Below, piece after piece: positions 26,240-35,386 of a stretch of DNA of 36,212 nucleotides. Below the pieces are notes generated by a model. It worked only from the letters and a program-made list of their open reading frames with translations. It was not told the origin of the DNA and ran no database searches. A program made the translations under genes and the position numbers. The number at the start of each line of letters is the position of its first letter. Within the stretch, counting starts at the first letter, position 1. The DNA comes from MESE01 sp036675035 (lineage in GTDB: Bacteria > Pseudomonadota > Gammaproteobacteria > Burkholderiales > Burkholderiaceae_D), in assembly GCA_036675035.1 (NCBI GenBank), contig JAKFFO010000078.1:1-36212 (forward strand). Direction: 5' to 3'.

Positions 26240-27031
26240 ATGATCGTGAATTTTCAAACGCTTGAAGTGACCCGCCAGGGCTATGTCGGCAGCGTGATCC
26301 TGAACCGCCCCGATGTGCGCAACGCGTTCAATGAAACCGCGATTGCGGAAATCATCGGCGCGTTCCGTGCGCTGGGTGCGGAGGACGGCATCCGCGCAAT
26401 CGTGCTGGCGGCACGCGGCCCCGCATTCTGCGCCGGCGCGGACCTGAACTGGATGAAGAAAATGGCCGGCTATACGCGCGCTGAAAACCTGGCCGATGCG
26501 GCGCAACTGGCCGAGATGCTGCGCACGATTCATCGTTGCCCGAAGCCGGTGGTGGCGCGCGTGCAGGGCGACTGCTATGCCGGCGGCATGGGATTGGTTG
26601 CCGCGTGCGATATCGCGGTGGCGGCTGAAACGGTGAATTTTTGTCTGTCCGAGGTCAAGCTCGGTTTGATACCTGCGACAATCTCGCCTTACGTGATTCG
26701 CGCGTTGGGCGAAAATGCCGCGCGCCGGTATTTTTTGACCGCTGAAAGATTTTCCGCGCAGGAGGCGATGCGGATCGGCTTTGTGCACGAGGTAACGGCT
26801 GTCGATGCGCTCGATGAAAAAATCACGCAGATCGTCAATGCGCTGGTTGTGGCCAGCCCGCATGCGGTGAAGGAAGCGAAGCGGCTGGTGCACGACGTGG
26901 CCGGAATGGCGTTGAACGACGACCTGGTTGGCGATACGGTGGAACGGATTGCCGATATCCGTGCGTCGGACGAAGGGCGCGAGGGCGTGAAGTCGTTTCT
27001 GGAGAAGCGCAAGCCGTCTTGGTTGGGGTGA
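26240..27031 (+). CDS. liuC: Methylglutaconyl-CoA hydratase
   Basis: The 263-residue crotonase-fold enzyme hydrates 3-methylglutaconyl-CoA to HMG-CoA. The oxyanion-hole segments are AARGPAFCAGADLNWMKKM and GDCYAGGMGLVAACDIAVA, with SEVKLGLIPATISPYV following. GAGAG lies upstream of the ATG. Generic enoyl-CoA hydratases look similar, but position next to liuB and the ADLNWM motif favour LiuC. The stop is 12 nt before the inverted repeat that starts the DUF559 cassette. Confidence 0.9.
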   Translation: MIVNFQTLEVTRQGYVGSVILNRPDVRNAFNETAIAEIIGAFRALGAEDGIRAIVLAARGPAFCAGADLNWMKKMAGYTRAENLADAAQLAEMLRTIHRCPKPVVARVQGDCYAGGMGLVAACDIAVAAETVNFCLSEVKLGLIPATISPYVIRALGENAARRYFLTAERFSAQEAMRIGFVHEVTAVDALDEKITQIVNALVVASPHAVKEAKRLVHDVAGMALNDDLVGDTVERIADIRASDEGREGVKSFLEKRKPSWLG

Positions 27032-27043
27032 CTTTATAGTCCA

Positions 27044-27082
27044 CCCCTCTCCCGCGCGCGGGAGAGGGGCCGGGGGAGAGGG
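27044..27082 (-). repeat. 39-bp palindromic repeat, left copy of the DUF559 cassette
   Basis: On the minus strand it reads CCCTCTCCCCCG, then a hairpin with 10-nt arms CCCCTCTCCC/GGGAGAGGGG around GCGCGC (27044-27069, perfect). The tail points toward the gene. It matches the right copy at 27416-27454, in inverted orientation, at 34 of 39 positions with no gap. The tail's plus-strand GGGGGAGAGGG serves as ribosome-binding site for the gene. Confidence 0.9.
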
Positions 27083-27084
27083 TA

Positions 27085-27468
27085 ATGGACCTGCTTGAAC
27101 GTGCCAAGACGCTCAGAAGCGAGCAAACCGAAGCGGAGCAACGCCTGTGGTACTACTTGCGAGCACATCGTTTCATGGGCATGAAATTCAAGAGACAAAA
27201 GCCGATTGGTCATTACATCGTCGATTTTGTTTGTCACGAATCCCGGCTGATTGTCGAAGGAGATGGTGGGCAGCATCAGGAAAATGCGGGATATGACGAA
27301 CGCAGAGATGCGTGGTTGCAAGAGCAGGGATACATTGTGCTGCGGTTCTGGAATGATGAAGTGATGCAGCAAACCGAAAGCGTATTGGAAGCGATTCGCT
27401 TGGCGGCGCAGCGCGCCCTCTCCCCCGACCCATCTCCCGCAAGCGGGCGAGGGGAGCATAGCGAGTAA
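27085..27468 (+). CDS. DUF559 PD-(D/E)XK nuclease-like protein
   Basis: The 127-residue protein has the DUF559/Vsr-like core: KFKRQKPIGHYIVDF with D47, then RLIVEGDGGQH with E58, D60, Q63 and H64, fitting the PD-(D/E)XK active site, followed by VLRFWNDEV. The usual VELDG is VEGDG here. The ATG is 2 nt after the left repeat, and residues 111-124 (ALSPDPSPASGRGE) are encoded by the right repeat, so gene and repeats form one unit. The protein is probably a small nuclease of unknown target. It interrupts the liuC-bioA interval on the same strand. Confidence 0.87.
   Translation: MDLLERAKTLRSEQTEAEQRLWYYLRAHRFMGMKFKRQKPIGHYIVDFVCHESRLIVEGDGGQHQENAGYDERRDAWLQEQGYIVLRFWNDEVMQQTESVLEAIRLAAQRALSPDPSPASGRGEHSE
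27416..27454 (+). repeat. 39-bp palindromic repeat, right copy of the DUF559 cassette
   Basis: This is the plus-strand copy, CCCTCTCCCCCG followed by a hairpin around GCAAGC. The tail faces the gene, making it an inverted partner of 27044-27082. It overlaps the last codons of the DUF559 gene. Confidence 0.9.
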
Positions 27469-27495
27469 CGTCCGTTCAGAATATTGGGAGCAGTT

Positions 27496-28851
27496 TTGGA
27501 TTCAAGCAAACAAACCGACTGGGTCGCGCGCAGCCTGAAAAGCGTTTGGCATCCGTGCACCCAGATGCAGCATCATGAAACCGTGCCGCTGATTCCGGTT
27601 AGCCATGGCCGCGGCGTGTGGCTGTACGACAGCGACGGCAAGCGCTACCTTGATGCGATCAGTTCCTGGTGGGTCAATCTGTTCGGCCATGCGAATCCGC
27701 GCATCAATGCGGCATTGAAAGACCAGCTGGATCGGCTGGAGCATGCAATGCTGGCCGGCTTCACCCATGAACCCGTCATTCAGCTCTCGGAAAAGCTGGC
27801 CGCGCGCACCGGCCATGTGCTCGGCCATTGTTTCTACGCATCCGACGGCGCATCGGCAGTCGAGATCGCGCTCAAGATGAGTTTTCATGCGTGGCGCAAC
27901 AGCGGCCGGACCGGCAAGCAGGAATTCGTTTGCCTGAAGGGCAGTTATCACGGCGAAACCATCGGTGCGCTGGCCGTAACGGATGTGCAACTGTTTCGCG
28001 ATGCTTACGGCCCGCTGCTGCAGCGCTCGCACGTGGTCGCATCGCCCGATGCGCGTCATGCGCAACAAGGCGAATCGCCGGCAGACGTCGCCCGCCGCGC
28101 CGCGAAAGAACTGGAAGCACTGCTGCAGGAACGCGCCGACCACATTGCCGCGGTGATCATCGAACCGCTGGTGCAATGCGCGACCGGCATGGCGATGCAC
28201 GATCCGGTATACCTGACTGAAGTGCGCGCATTGTGCGATCGCTACCAGGTGCATCTGATCGCCGATGAAATCGCGGTCGGCTGCGGTCGCACCGGCACCT
28301 TCTTCGCGTGCGAGCAGGCCGAATACCGTGGCGCGACCGTGTGGCCCGATTTCCTGTGCCTGTCGAAAGGCATCAGCGGCGGTTACCTGCCGTTGTCGCT
28401 GGTGATGACGCGCGACGCGATCTACGATGCGTTCTATCATGAAGACGTCACTCGCGGCTTCCTGCATTCGCATTCGTACACCGGCAATCCGCTGGCCTGC
28501 CGCGCCGCGCTCGCGACGCTGGCGATTTTCGATGAAGACGATGTGATCAATCGCAACCGCGTTCTGGCAGAAAAGCTGACCACCGCACTTGCGCCGCTTG
28601 CCACGCATCTGCGCGTACGGCATTTCCGCCGGCGCGGCATGATCTGGGCATTCGACGCCGCCATCGACGATCCGGTGCAGGCCGGCACCTTCTCGCGCCG
28701 CTTCTTCACGACTGCGCTGGAACATGAGCTGCTGGCAAGGCCGATCGGCCGCACGGTGTACCTGATGCCGCCGTATGTACTCGATGACGAGGAAATCGAC
28801 GGACTTGCGCGGCGTACGCAAGCGGTATTCGAACAAGTGATCGGGGGCTGA
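27496..28851 (+). CDS. bioA: Adenosylmethionine-8-amino-7-oxononanoate aminotransferase
   Basis: The 451-residue PLP enzyme converts KAPA to DAPA using SAM as amino donor. It has WHPCTQMQHHE and SSWWVNLFGHANPRIN (BioA substrate site), YASDGASAVEIALKM, DEIAVGCGRTGTFFACEQA and the PLP lysine K291 in CLSKGISGGYLPLS. I prefer the TTG at 27496 (MDSSKQTDW), with GGGAG 5 nt upstream. An alternative TTG at 27484 adds four residues but lacks a site. The bioF ATG is 2 nt past the stop. Confidence 0.94.
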   Translation: MDSSKQTDWVARSLKSVWHPCTQMQHHETVPLIPVSHGRGVWLYDSDGKRYLDAISSWWVNLFGHANPRINAALKDQLDRLEHAMLAGFTHEPVIQLSEKLAARTGHVLGHCFYASDGASAVEIALKMSFHAWRNSGRTGKQEFVCLKGSYHGETIGALAVTDVQLFRDAYGPLLQRSHVVASPDARHAQQGESPADVARRAAKELEALLQERADHIAAVIIEPLVQCATGMAMHDPVYLTEVRALCDRYQVHLIADEIAVGCGRTGTFFACEQAEYRGATVWPDFLCLSKGISGGYLPLSLVMTRDAIYDAFYHEDVTRGFLHSHSYTGNPLACRAALATLAIFDEDDVINRNRVLAEKLTTALAPLATHLRVRHFRRRGMIWAFDAAIDDPVQAGTFSRRFFTTALEHELLARPIGRTVYLMPPYVLDDEEIDGLARRTQAVFEQVIGG

Positions 28852-28853
28852 CG

Positions 28854-30044
28854 ATGAAATTGCTCGACGCGCTCGATCGTGAACTGCAGTCGCTGGACGC
28901 GCAGAATCTGCGCCGCCGCCGGCGCACGACCGATACGCCGTGTGCACCGAGGCTGAAAATTGACGGCCGGCCCATGCTGGCATTTTGCAGCAACGATTAT
29001 CTCGGCCTGGCCGCGCATCCAGCCGTGGTGGAAGCGCTGCGCGACGGTGCCGCTCGCTACGGCGCCGGCAGCGGCGCGTCGCATCTGATCAGCGGCCACT
29101 CGCGCGCGCACGCGCTGCTCGAAGAACGCCTTGCCGATTTCATTGCGCCGCATCTGGAGTCCGCGCAGGCACTGTATTTCAGCACCGGATACATGGCCAA
29201 TCTCGCGGTCTTGACGGCACTGACGGATCAGGATTCCGCGATATTTTCCGAATCGCTGAACCACGCATCGCTGATCGACGGCACGCGTTTGTCGCGTGCC
29301 GCAGTGCAGGTGTATCCGCACGGCGATATCGATGCACTGGAGCACATGCTTGCCGCGAGCACCGCGAAGACGAAGCTGGTGGTAACCGACAGCGTTTTCA
29401 GCATGGATGGCGAAATAGCGCCGTTGCGGCAATTGCTTGCGCTGTGCGAACAATATGGCGCGTGGCTGATGGTCGATGATGCGCACGGCTTCGGCGTGCT
29501 CGGCGCGCACGGGCGCGGCGTGCTGGAGCATTTCAATCTGCGCTCGCCGTACCTGATCTACATGGGAACGCTGGGCAAGGCGGCCGGCGTCAGCGGCGCA
29601 TTCGTCGCCGCGCATGCAACCGTCATCGAATGGCTGGTGCAGCGCGCGCGGTCCTATATCTACACCACGGCGGCGTCGCCGGCATTGGCGCACGCATTGC
29701 TGGCCAGCCTGGATATTATTGAAGGCGCCGACGGCGCGGCGCGACGTGAGCATCTGCAAATGTTGCGCCGGCATTTCAAGTGCACACTGCAGTTGCAGCG
29801 CTGGCAACGCCTCAAATCGGATACGCCGATCCAGCCAGTCGTGATCGGTCGCAACAGCGATGCGTTGGCGGTAGCTGCAGCGCTATATGACCAAGGATTC
29901 TGGGTGCCGGCGATCAGGCCGCCGACCGTCCCCAAAGGAACCGCACGGCTGCGCATCACCCTGTCGGCGGCGCATACTGTCGATGACGTGGCGCAGCTTG
30001 TTGCCGCGCTGACCCAGCTTGAACCAGTACCGGAGGAGGCATGA
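28854..30044 (+). CDS. bioF: 8-amino-7-oxononanoate synthase
   Basis: The 396-residue alpha-oxoamine synthase condenses pimeloyl-CoA or pimeloyl-ACP with alanine to KAPA. Signatures are FCSNDYLGLAAHP, GSGASHLISGH, DDAHGFGVLGAHGRG, and the PLP lysine K242 in MGTLGKAAGVSGAFV. It is placed between bioA (2 nt) and bioD (ATG 2 nt after its stop), consistent with one operon. Confidence 0.95.
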   Translation: MKLLDALDRELQSLDAQNLRRRRRTTDTPCAPRLKIDGRPMLAFCSNDYLGLAAHPAVVEALRDGAARYGAGSGASHLISGHSRAHALLEERLADFIAPHLESAQALYFSTGYMANLAVLTALTDQDSAIFSESLNHASLIDGTRLSRAAVQVYPHGDIDALEHMLAASTAKTKLVVTDSVFSMDGEIAPLRQLLALCEQYGAWLMVDDAHGFGVLGAHGRGVLEHFNLRSPYLIYMGTLGKAAGVSGAFVAAHATVIEWLVQRARSYIYTTAASPALAHALLASLDIIEGADGAARREHLQMLRRHFKCTLQLQRWQRLKSDTPIQPVVIGRNSDALAVAAALYDQGFWVPAIRPPTVPKGTARLRITLSAAHTVDDVAQLVAALTQLEPVPEEA

Positions 30045-30045
30045 C

Positions 30046-30759
30046 ATGACTGCAATGTGTTCTTATTTTGTGACCGGCACCGATACCGAAGTCGGCAAGA
30101 CGCTGATTTCTTCCGCATTGCTGGAAGTCCTGTCGCATCGCGGCTTGCGCGCGGCCGGCATGAAGCCGGTGGCTGCAGGCACAACGATGCGCAACGGTGT
30201 CCCGCATAACGACGATGTCGCGAGTCTGGCCGCGTCTGCCAGCCTTGCCTTGCCGCAGTCGCTGACCACACCGTATCTGCTGCGCGAGGCAGCGGCGCCG
30301 CACATCGCTGCCGAACTTGAAAACGTCACAATTGATGCTCGGCACATCCGCAGCTGCTACGATCAGGTCGTCGCGGCCGCCGATGCGGTCGTGGTTGAAG
30401 GCGTCGGCGGATTCCGGGTACCGCTGTCGGATAATTTCGATACCGCGGATCTGGCGCAGCAACTCGGGTTGCCGGTCATCCTGGTGATCGGCCTGCGACT
30501 CGGATGTCTGAATCATGCGCTGTTGACCGCTGAAGCGATCGCGGCACGCGGATTGACGCTGGCCGGATGGGTAGTCAACGGCGTAATTCCCGAAATGCCA
30601 TACGGCGAAGCCAATATCGCGGCGCTGTCGGAGCGGCTGCAGGCGCCACTGATAGGCGCAGTACCGTGGCTGCCGGTGCCGTCCCCAGTTGCTGCCGCGG
30701 ATTATCTCGATTTTTCGTGCCTGCCGGGCTGGCCCGGAGCACGTCCTGTTTCAACTTGA
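30046..30759 (+). CDS. bioD: Dethiobiotin synthetase
   Basis: The 237-residue P-loop enzyme closes the ureido ring of DAPA with ATP and CO2. The N-terminus FVTGTDTEVGKTLISSALL contains the P-loop, and AGMKPVAAG and VEGVGGFRVPL are also typical. GGAGGAGG lies just upstream of the ATG at 30046; a second ATG at 30055 is possible. Confidence 0.95.
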   Translation: MTAMCSYFVTGTDTEVGKTLISSALLEVLSHRGLRAAGMKPVAAGTTMRNGVPHNDDVASLAASASLALPQSLTTPYLLREAAAPHIAAELENVTIDARHIRSCYDQVVAAADAVVVEGVGGFRVPLSDNFDTADLAQQLGLPVILVIGLRLGCLNHALLTAEAIAARGLTLAGWVVNGVIPEMPYGEANIAALSERLQAPLIGAVPWLPVPSPVAAADYLDFSCLPGWPGARPVST

Positions 30760-30779
30760 TATAAGAAGGAAAACTGTTT

Positions 30780-31805
30780 ATGTCGTCCCAACCTGTTTCG
30801 TTTTTTCCGGCCGCCAAGAAAACTTCCGCCGCGACGCCCGCGGCCAATGCGTGGCCGGTCGCCGACGTGGCCGCACTGTTCGAGTTGCCGTTCAATGATT
30901 TGCTATACCGCGCGCAACAAGTTCATCGCGAGAATTTCGATGCCGGCGAAGTCGAACTGGCCACGCTGTTGTCGATCAAGACCGGCGGCTGCCCGGAAGA
31001 CTGCGGCTACTGCCCGCAGGCGGCGCGCTACGACACCGGCGTGACCGCGCAAAAAATCCTGCCGCTCGACACCGTGCTGCACGCGGCGCGCGAGGCCAAG
31101 GCGGCCGGCGCGACCCGCTTCTGCATGGGTGCGGCATGGCGCGAGCCGAAGGACCGCGACCTCGAGCATGTCGAGGAAATGGTGCGCGAAGTCAAGGCGC
31201 TCGGCATGGAAACCTGTGCCACGCTCGGCATGCTCGGCGAGGGCCAGGCGGAACGGCTGAAGGATGCGGGACTGGATTACTACAATCACAATCTGGATAC
31301 CGCGCCGGAGTTTTACGAAAATATCATCACCACCCGTGATTACCAAAACCGGCTCGACACGCTCGGACGCGTGCGTGGCGCCGGCATCAAGGTGTGCTGC
31401 GGCGGCATCGTCGGCATGGGAGAATCGCGGCTGCAGCGCGCCGGACTGATCGCGCAGCTTGCCAACATGGAGCCGTATCCGGAATCGGTACCGGTCAATC
31501 ACCTGGTGCAGGTAGAGGGTACGCCATTGCACGGGCTCGACCCGCTCGATCCGCTCGAATTCGTGCGCACCATCGCGGTCGCGCGCATCACGATGCCGAA
31601 AGCGCGCGTGCGCCTGTCGGCCGGGCGGCGCCAAATGGGCGAGGCAGTACAGGCGATGTGCTTCCTCGCCGGCGCCAATTCGATTTTCTATGGCGACAAA
31701 CTGCTGACTACCGGCAATCCGGAAGTGGACGAGGACCAGGCGCTGCTGGCCAAGCTCGGGCTGCATGCGCGGCATACGATGGAAGCAGCGAAGTGCGGTG
31801 ATTGA
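30780..31805 (+). CDS. bioB: Biotin synthase
   Basis: The 341-residue radical-SAM enzyme inserts sulfur into dethiobiotin. C71-x3-C75-x2-C78 (CPEDCGYC) binds the SAM-ligated 4Fe-4S cluster, and YNHNLDT, NHLVQVEGTPL and RLSAGRRQMG follow the family pattern. An AAGGA site precedes the ATG. It closes the bioAFDB operon. bioC and bioH are not in the window, so pimeloyl synthesis must be encoded elsewhere. Confidence 0.96.
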   Translation: MSSQPVSFFPAAKKTSAATPAANAWPVADVAALFELPFNDLLYRAQQVHRENFDAGEVELATLLSIKTGGCPEDCGYCPQAARYDTGVTAQKILPLDTVLHAAREAKAAGATRFCMGAAWREPKDRDLEHVEEMVREVKALGMETCATLGMLGEGQAERLKDAGLDYYNHNLDTAPEFYENIITTRDYQNRLDTLGRVRGAGIKVCCGGIVGMGESRLQRAGLIAQLANMEPYPESVPVNHLVQVEGTPLHGLDPLDPLEFVRTIAVARITMPKARVRLSAGRRQMGEAVQAMCFLAGANSIFYGDKLLTTGNPEVDEDQALLAKLGLHARHTMEAAKCGD

Positions 31806-31867
31806 GTAACGATAGTTCTTCCTTTCAGGAGCTTATGTTTACCCACAAGTCGGCTCTACGTCTTGCT

Positions 31868-31906
31868 CCCTTCTCCCGCAAGCGGGAGAAGGGTCGGGGA
31901 TGAGGG
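31868..31906 (-). repeat. 39-bp palindromic repeat, left half of gene-less doublet
   Basis: Read on the minus strand: CCCTCATCCCCG, then a hairpin with arms CCCTTCTCCC/GGGAGAAGGG. The length and layout match the DUF559-flanking repeats without gaps. The fourth stem pair is T-A instead of C-G, a compensated change. Confidence 0.85.
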
Positions 31907-31937
31907 TGATTGCCAAGACAGGCGGCTATTGCGAACC

Positions 31938-31976
31938 CCCTCACCCCCAGCCCCTCTACCGCGCGCGGGAGAGGAG
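31938..31976 (+). repeat. 39-bp palindromic repeat, right half of gene-less doublet
   Basis: Plus-strand copy starting CCCTCACCCCCA, inverted relative to 31868-31906 with 31 bp between them. Tails face inward as in the DUF559 cassette. It lies in the 261-bp gap between bioB and liuD; a further small hairpin (TCCTCC/GGAGGA) follows at 32006-32024. Confidence 0.85.
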
Positions 31977-32066
31977 AGCCAAAGCACCCGTGAATTTTTG
32001 GGTAATCCTCCGCTTTCGGGAGGAAGGAAAAACCGCAAGGCCAGACCCAACTTACAAGGAGCACAC

Positions 32067-34121
<2,055 letters not shown>

Positions 34122-34160
34122 GGTTCTTCCTGCCGAAGAGCCGTTAAACGTGTTCAACCA

Positions 34161-34398
34161 TTCGACCCCCACTTGCAGTGCGCGTATCCGCTTGCATGCG
34201 GATACCGCTACGCAGGCGAGCAGCATGCTGCTCGAATTCCCTGCTTCGCCCCTAACCGCACCCCACCTCGCCGCATGCATGCGGCTCGGATGCGCAAGGC
34301 GCAATGCATGCATTGCGAAACCCCTTGCTTATCCCTGCCCGGGGGAGGGAATTTGGCTCCTTCCCCTAGGCAGGGGGAAGGCTGGGATGGGGGTCGAA
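34161..34398. repeat. Composite palindromic element with terminal inverted repeats
   Basis: TTCGACCCCCA (34161-34171) and its exact inverse TGGGGGTCGAA (34388-34398) bound 238 bp of nested hairpins: arms at 34184-34205, perfect palindromes at 34217-34234, 34270-34285 and 34300-34317, and CCTTCCCC/GGGGAAGG at 34359-34381. It fills most of the 334-bp gap between liuD and ghrA, in which I see no gene. It is MITE-like in build. Confidence 0.75.
34184..34244 (-). repeat. Two-hairpin repeat module, copy B
   Basis: On the minus strand: GCAGGGAATTCGAG lead, hairpin 1 (perfect, 34217-34234), linker CCTGCGTAGCG (34206-34216), then hairpin 2 with arms GTATCCGC/GCGGATAC around ATGCAA (34184-34205). The order and linker match copy A at 21051-21112. 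A weaker third version in the plus direction may lie at 34270-34317 (linker TGCGCAAGG). Confidence 0.75.
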
Positions 34399-34421
34399 AG
34401 ATCAACTACTTCAAACCCGAT

Positions 34422-34437
34422 TATTAATTAACGTCAA
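34422..34437 (-). promoter_or_regulatory. Degenerate LiuR-like box before ghrA-liuE
   Basis: Minus-strand TTGACGTTAATTAATA shares its first ten bases exactly with the liuR box and 12 of 16 overall. It ends 18 nt before the ghrA start, right after the composite repeat. It could place ghrA and liuE under LiuR, but only half of the palindrome is conserved. Confidence 0.35.
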
Positions 34438-34455
34438 TGGCTTAATGAGCAGCCC

Positions 34456-35385
34456 ATGCGAATCCTGATCCATACCACCGGCAGCAGCCCCGACCCCTGG
34501 ATTGCCGAAATTCTCCGTGAATTCCCTCAGGCGCAAGTGCGCGCGTGGCAGGAAGGCGACAACGACGCCGCCGACTACGCGATCGTCTGGAAGCCGCCGC
34601 TTGCGATGCTGCAGCAGCGCGCCGATTTGAAAGCGGTATTCAATGTCGGCGCCGGCGTCGATGCCATACTGGAATTCGGCGCTGCGATCCCGAAAGACCT
34701 GGCAATCGTGCGGCTGGACGATGCCGGCATGGGCGTGCAGATGGCGGAGTATGTAACGCATGCAGTGCTTCGCTACTATCGCCGCCTGAATGAATTCGAC
34801 ATGCAGGCGCGCGCCGGACAATGGCGTTTCCTCAAGCCGCACGACAAGAAAAATTTTGCGGTCGGCATCCTCGGCCTGGGCGTGCTGGGTACGCAAATCG
34901 CACAGGCGCTGGCGCAGTTCGGCTTTCCGATCAACGGCTGGAGCCGGACCAAGAAGGAAGTGCCGGGCGTGCGCTGTTATGCAGGGCCGGTCGGGCTGGA
35001 TGAGTTCCTGCGCGTATCGCGGGTGCTGGTGTGCGTGTTGCCGCTGACTGCGGAAACCGCCGGCCTGTTGAACGAGGTTGTGCTCTCGAAGCTGCCGAAG
35101 GGAGCCTATCTGATCAACGTCGCGCGCGGCGCGCATCTGGTCGAAGAAGATTTGCTGAAGCTGGTGCAGAATGGACATATTGCAGCGGCAACGCTGGATG
35201 TGTTCCGGGAAGAGCCGCTGCCTCCCGCGCATCCTTTCTGGCAGGAACCGCGGATCACGATCACGCCGCATGTTGCGGCAATGACGCTACGCGGCGACAG
35301 CGTGCGCCAGATCGCCGGAAAAATCCGGGCACTGGAGCGGGGTGAACCGATCGCCGGTGTCGTCGATCGCACGAGAGGATACTGA
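34456..35385 (+). CDS. ghrA: Glyoxylate/hydroxypyruvate reductase A (GhrA-like)
   Basis: The 309-residue D-2-hydroxyacid dehydrogenase lacks the N-terminal extension of GhrB. The NAD(P)-binding GLGVLG is at 140-145. The catalytic triad is present as R in NVARGAHL, E in FREEPLPP and H in ITPHVAA. It should reduce glyoxylate to glycolate and hydroxypyruvate to glycerate. The ribosome-binding site is weak. liuE begins 1 nt after its stop, so the two are cotranscribed. Its link to leucine breakdown is unclear; glyoxylate handling with aceK is a possible thread. Confidence 0.88.
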   Translation: MRILIHTTGSSPDPWIAEILREFPQAQVRAWQEGDNDAADYAIVWKPPLAMLQQRADLKAVFNVGAGVDAILEFGAAIPKDLAIVRLDDAGMGVQMAEYVTHAVLRYYRRLNEFDMQARAGQWRFLKPHDKKNFAVGILGLGVLGTQIAQALAQFGFPINGWSRTKKEVPGVRCYAGPVGLDEFLRVSRVLVCVLPLTAETAGLLNEVVLSKLPKGAYLINVARGAHLVEEDLLKLVQNGHIAAATLDVFREEPLPPAHPFWQEPRITITPHVAAMTLRGDSVRQIAGKIRALERGEPIAGVVDRTRGY

Positions 35386-35386
35386 C

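Noticed and set aside
27502..29807. Long minus-strand frames (493 and 456 codons) opposite bioA and bioF
   Set aside because: They have shadow composition and no ribosome-binding sites, and they lie fully antisense to clear biotin genes.
31863..32066. Upstream extension of the liuD reading frame by 68 codons
   Set aside because: The frame passes through the 39-bp repeat doublet and gives peptide unlike any carboxylase N-terminus. The GTG at 32067 has AAGGAG 5 nt upstream and gives the family start FTKILIANRGEIACRV.
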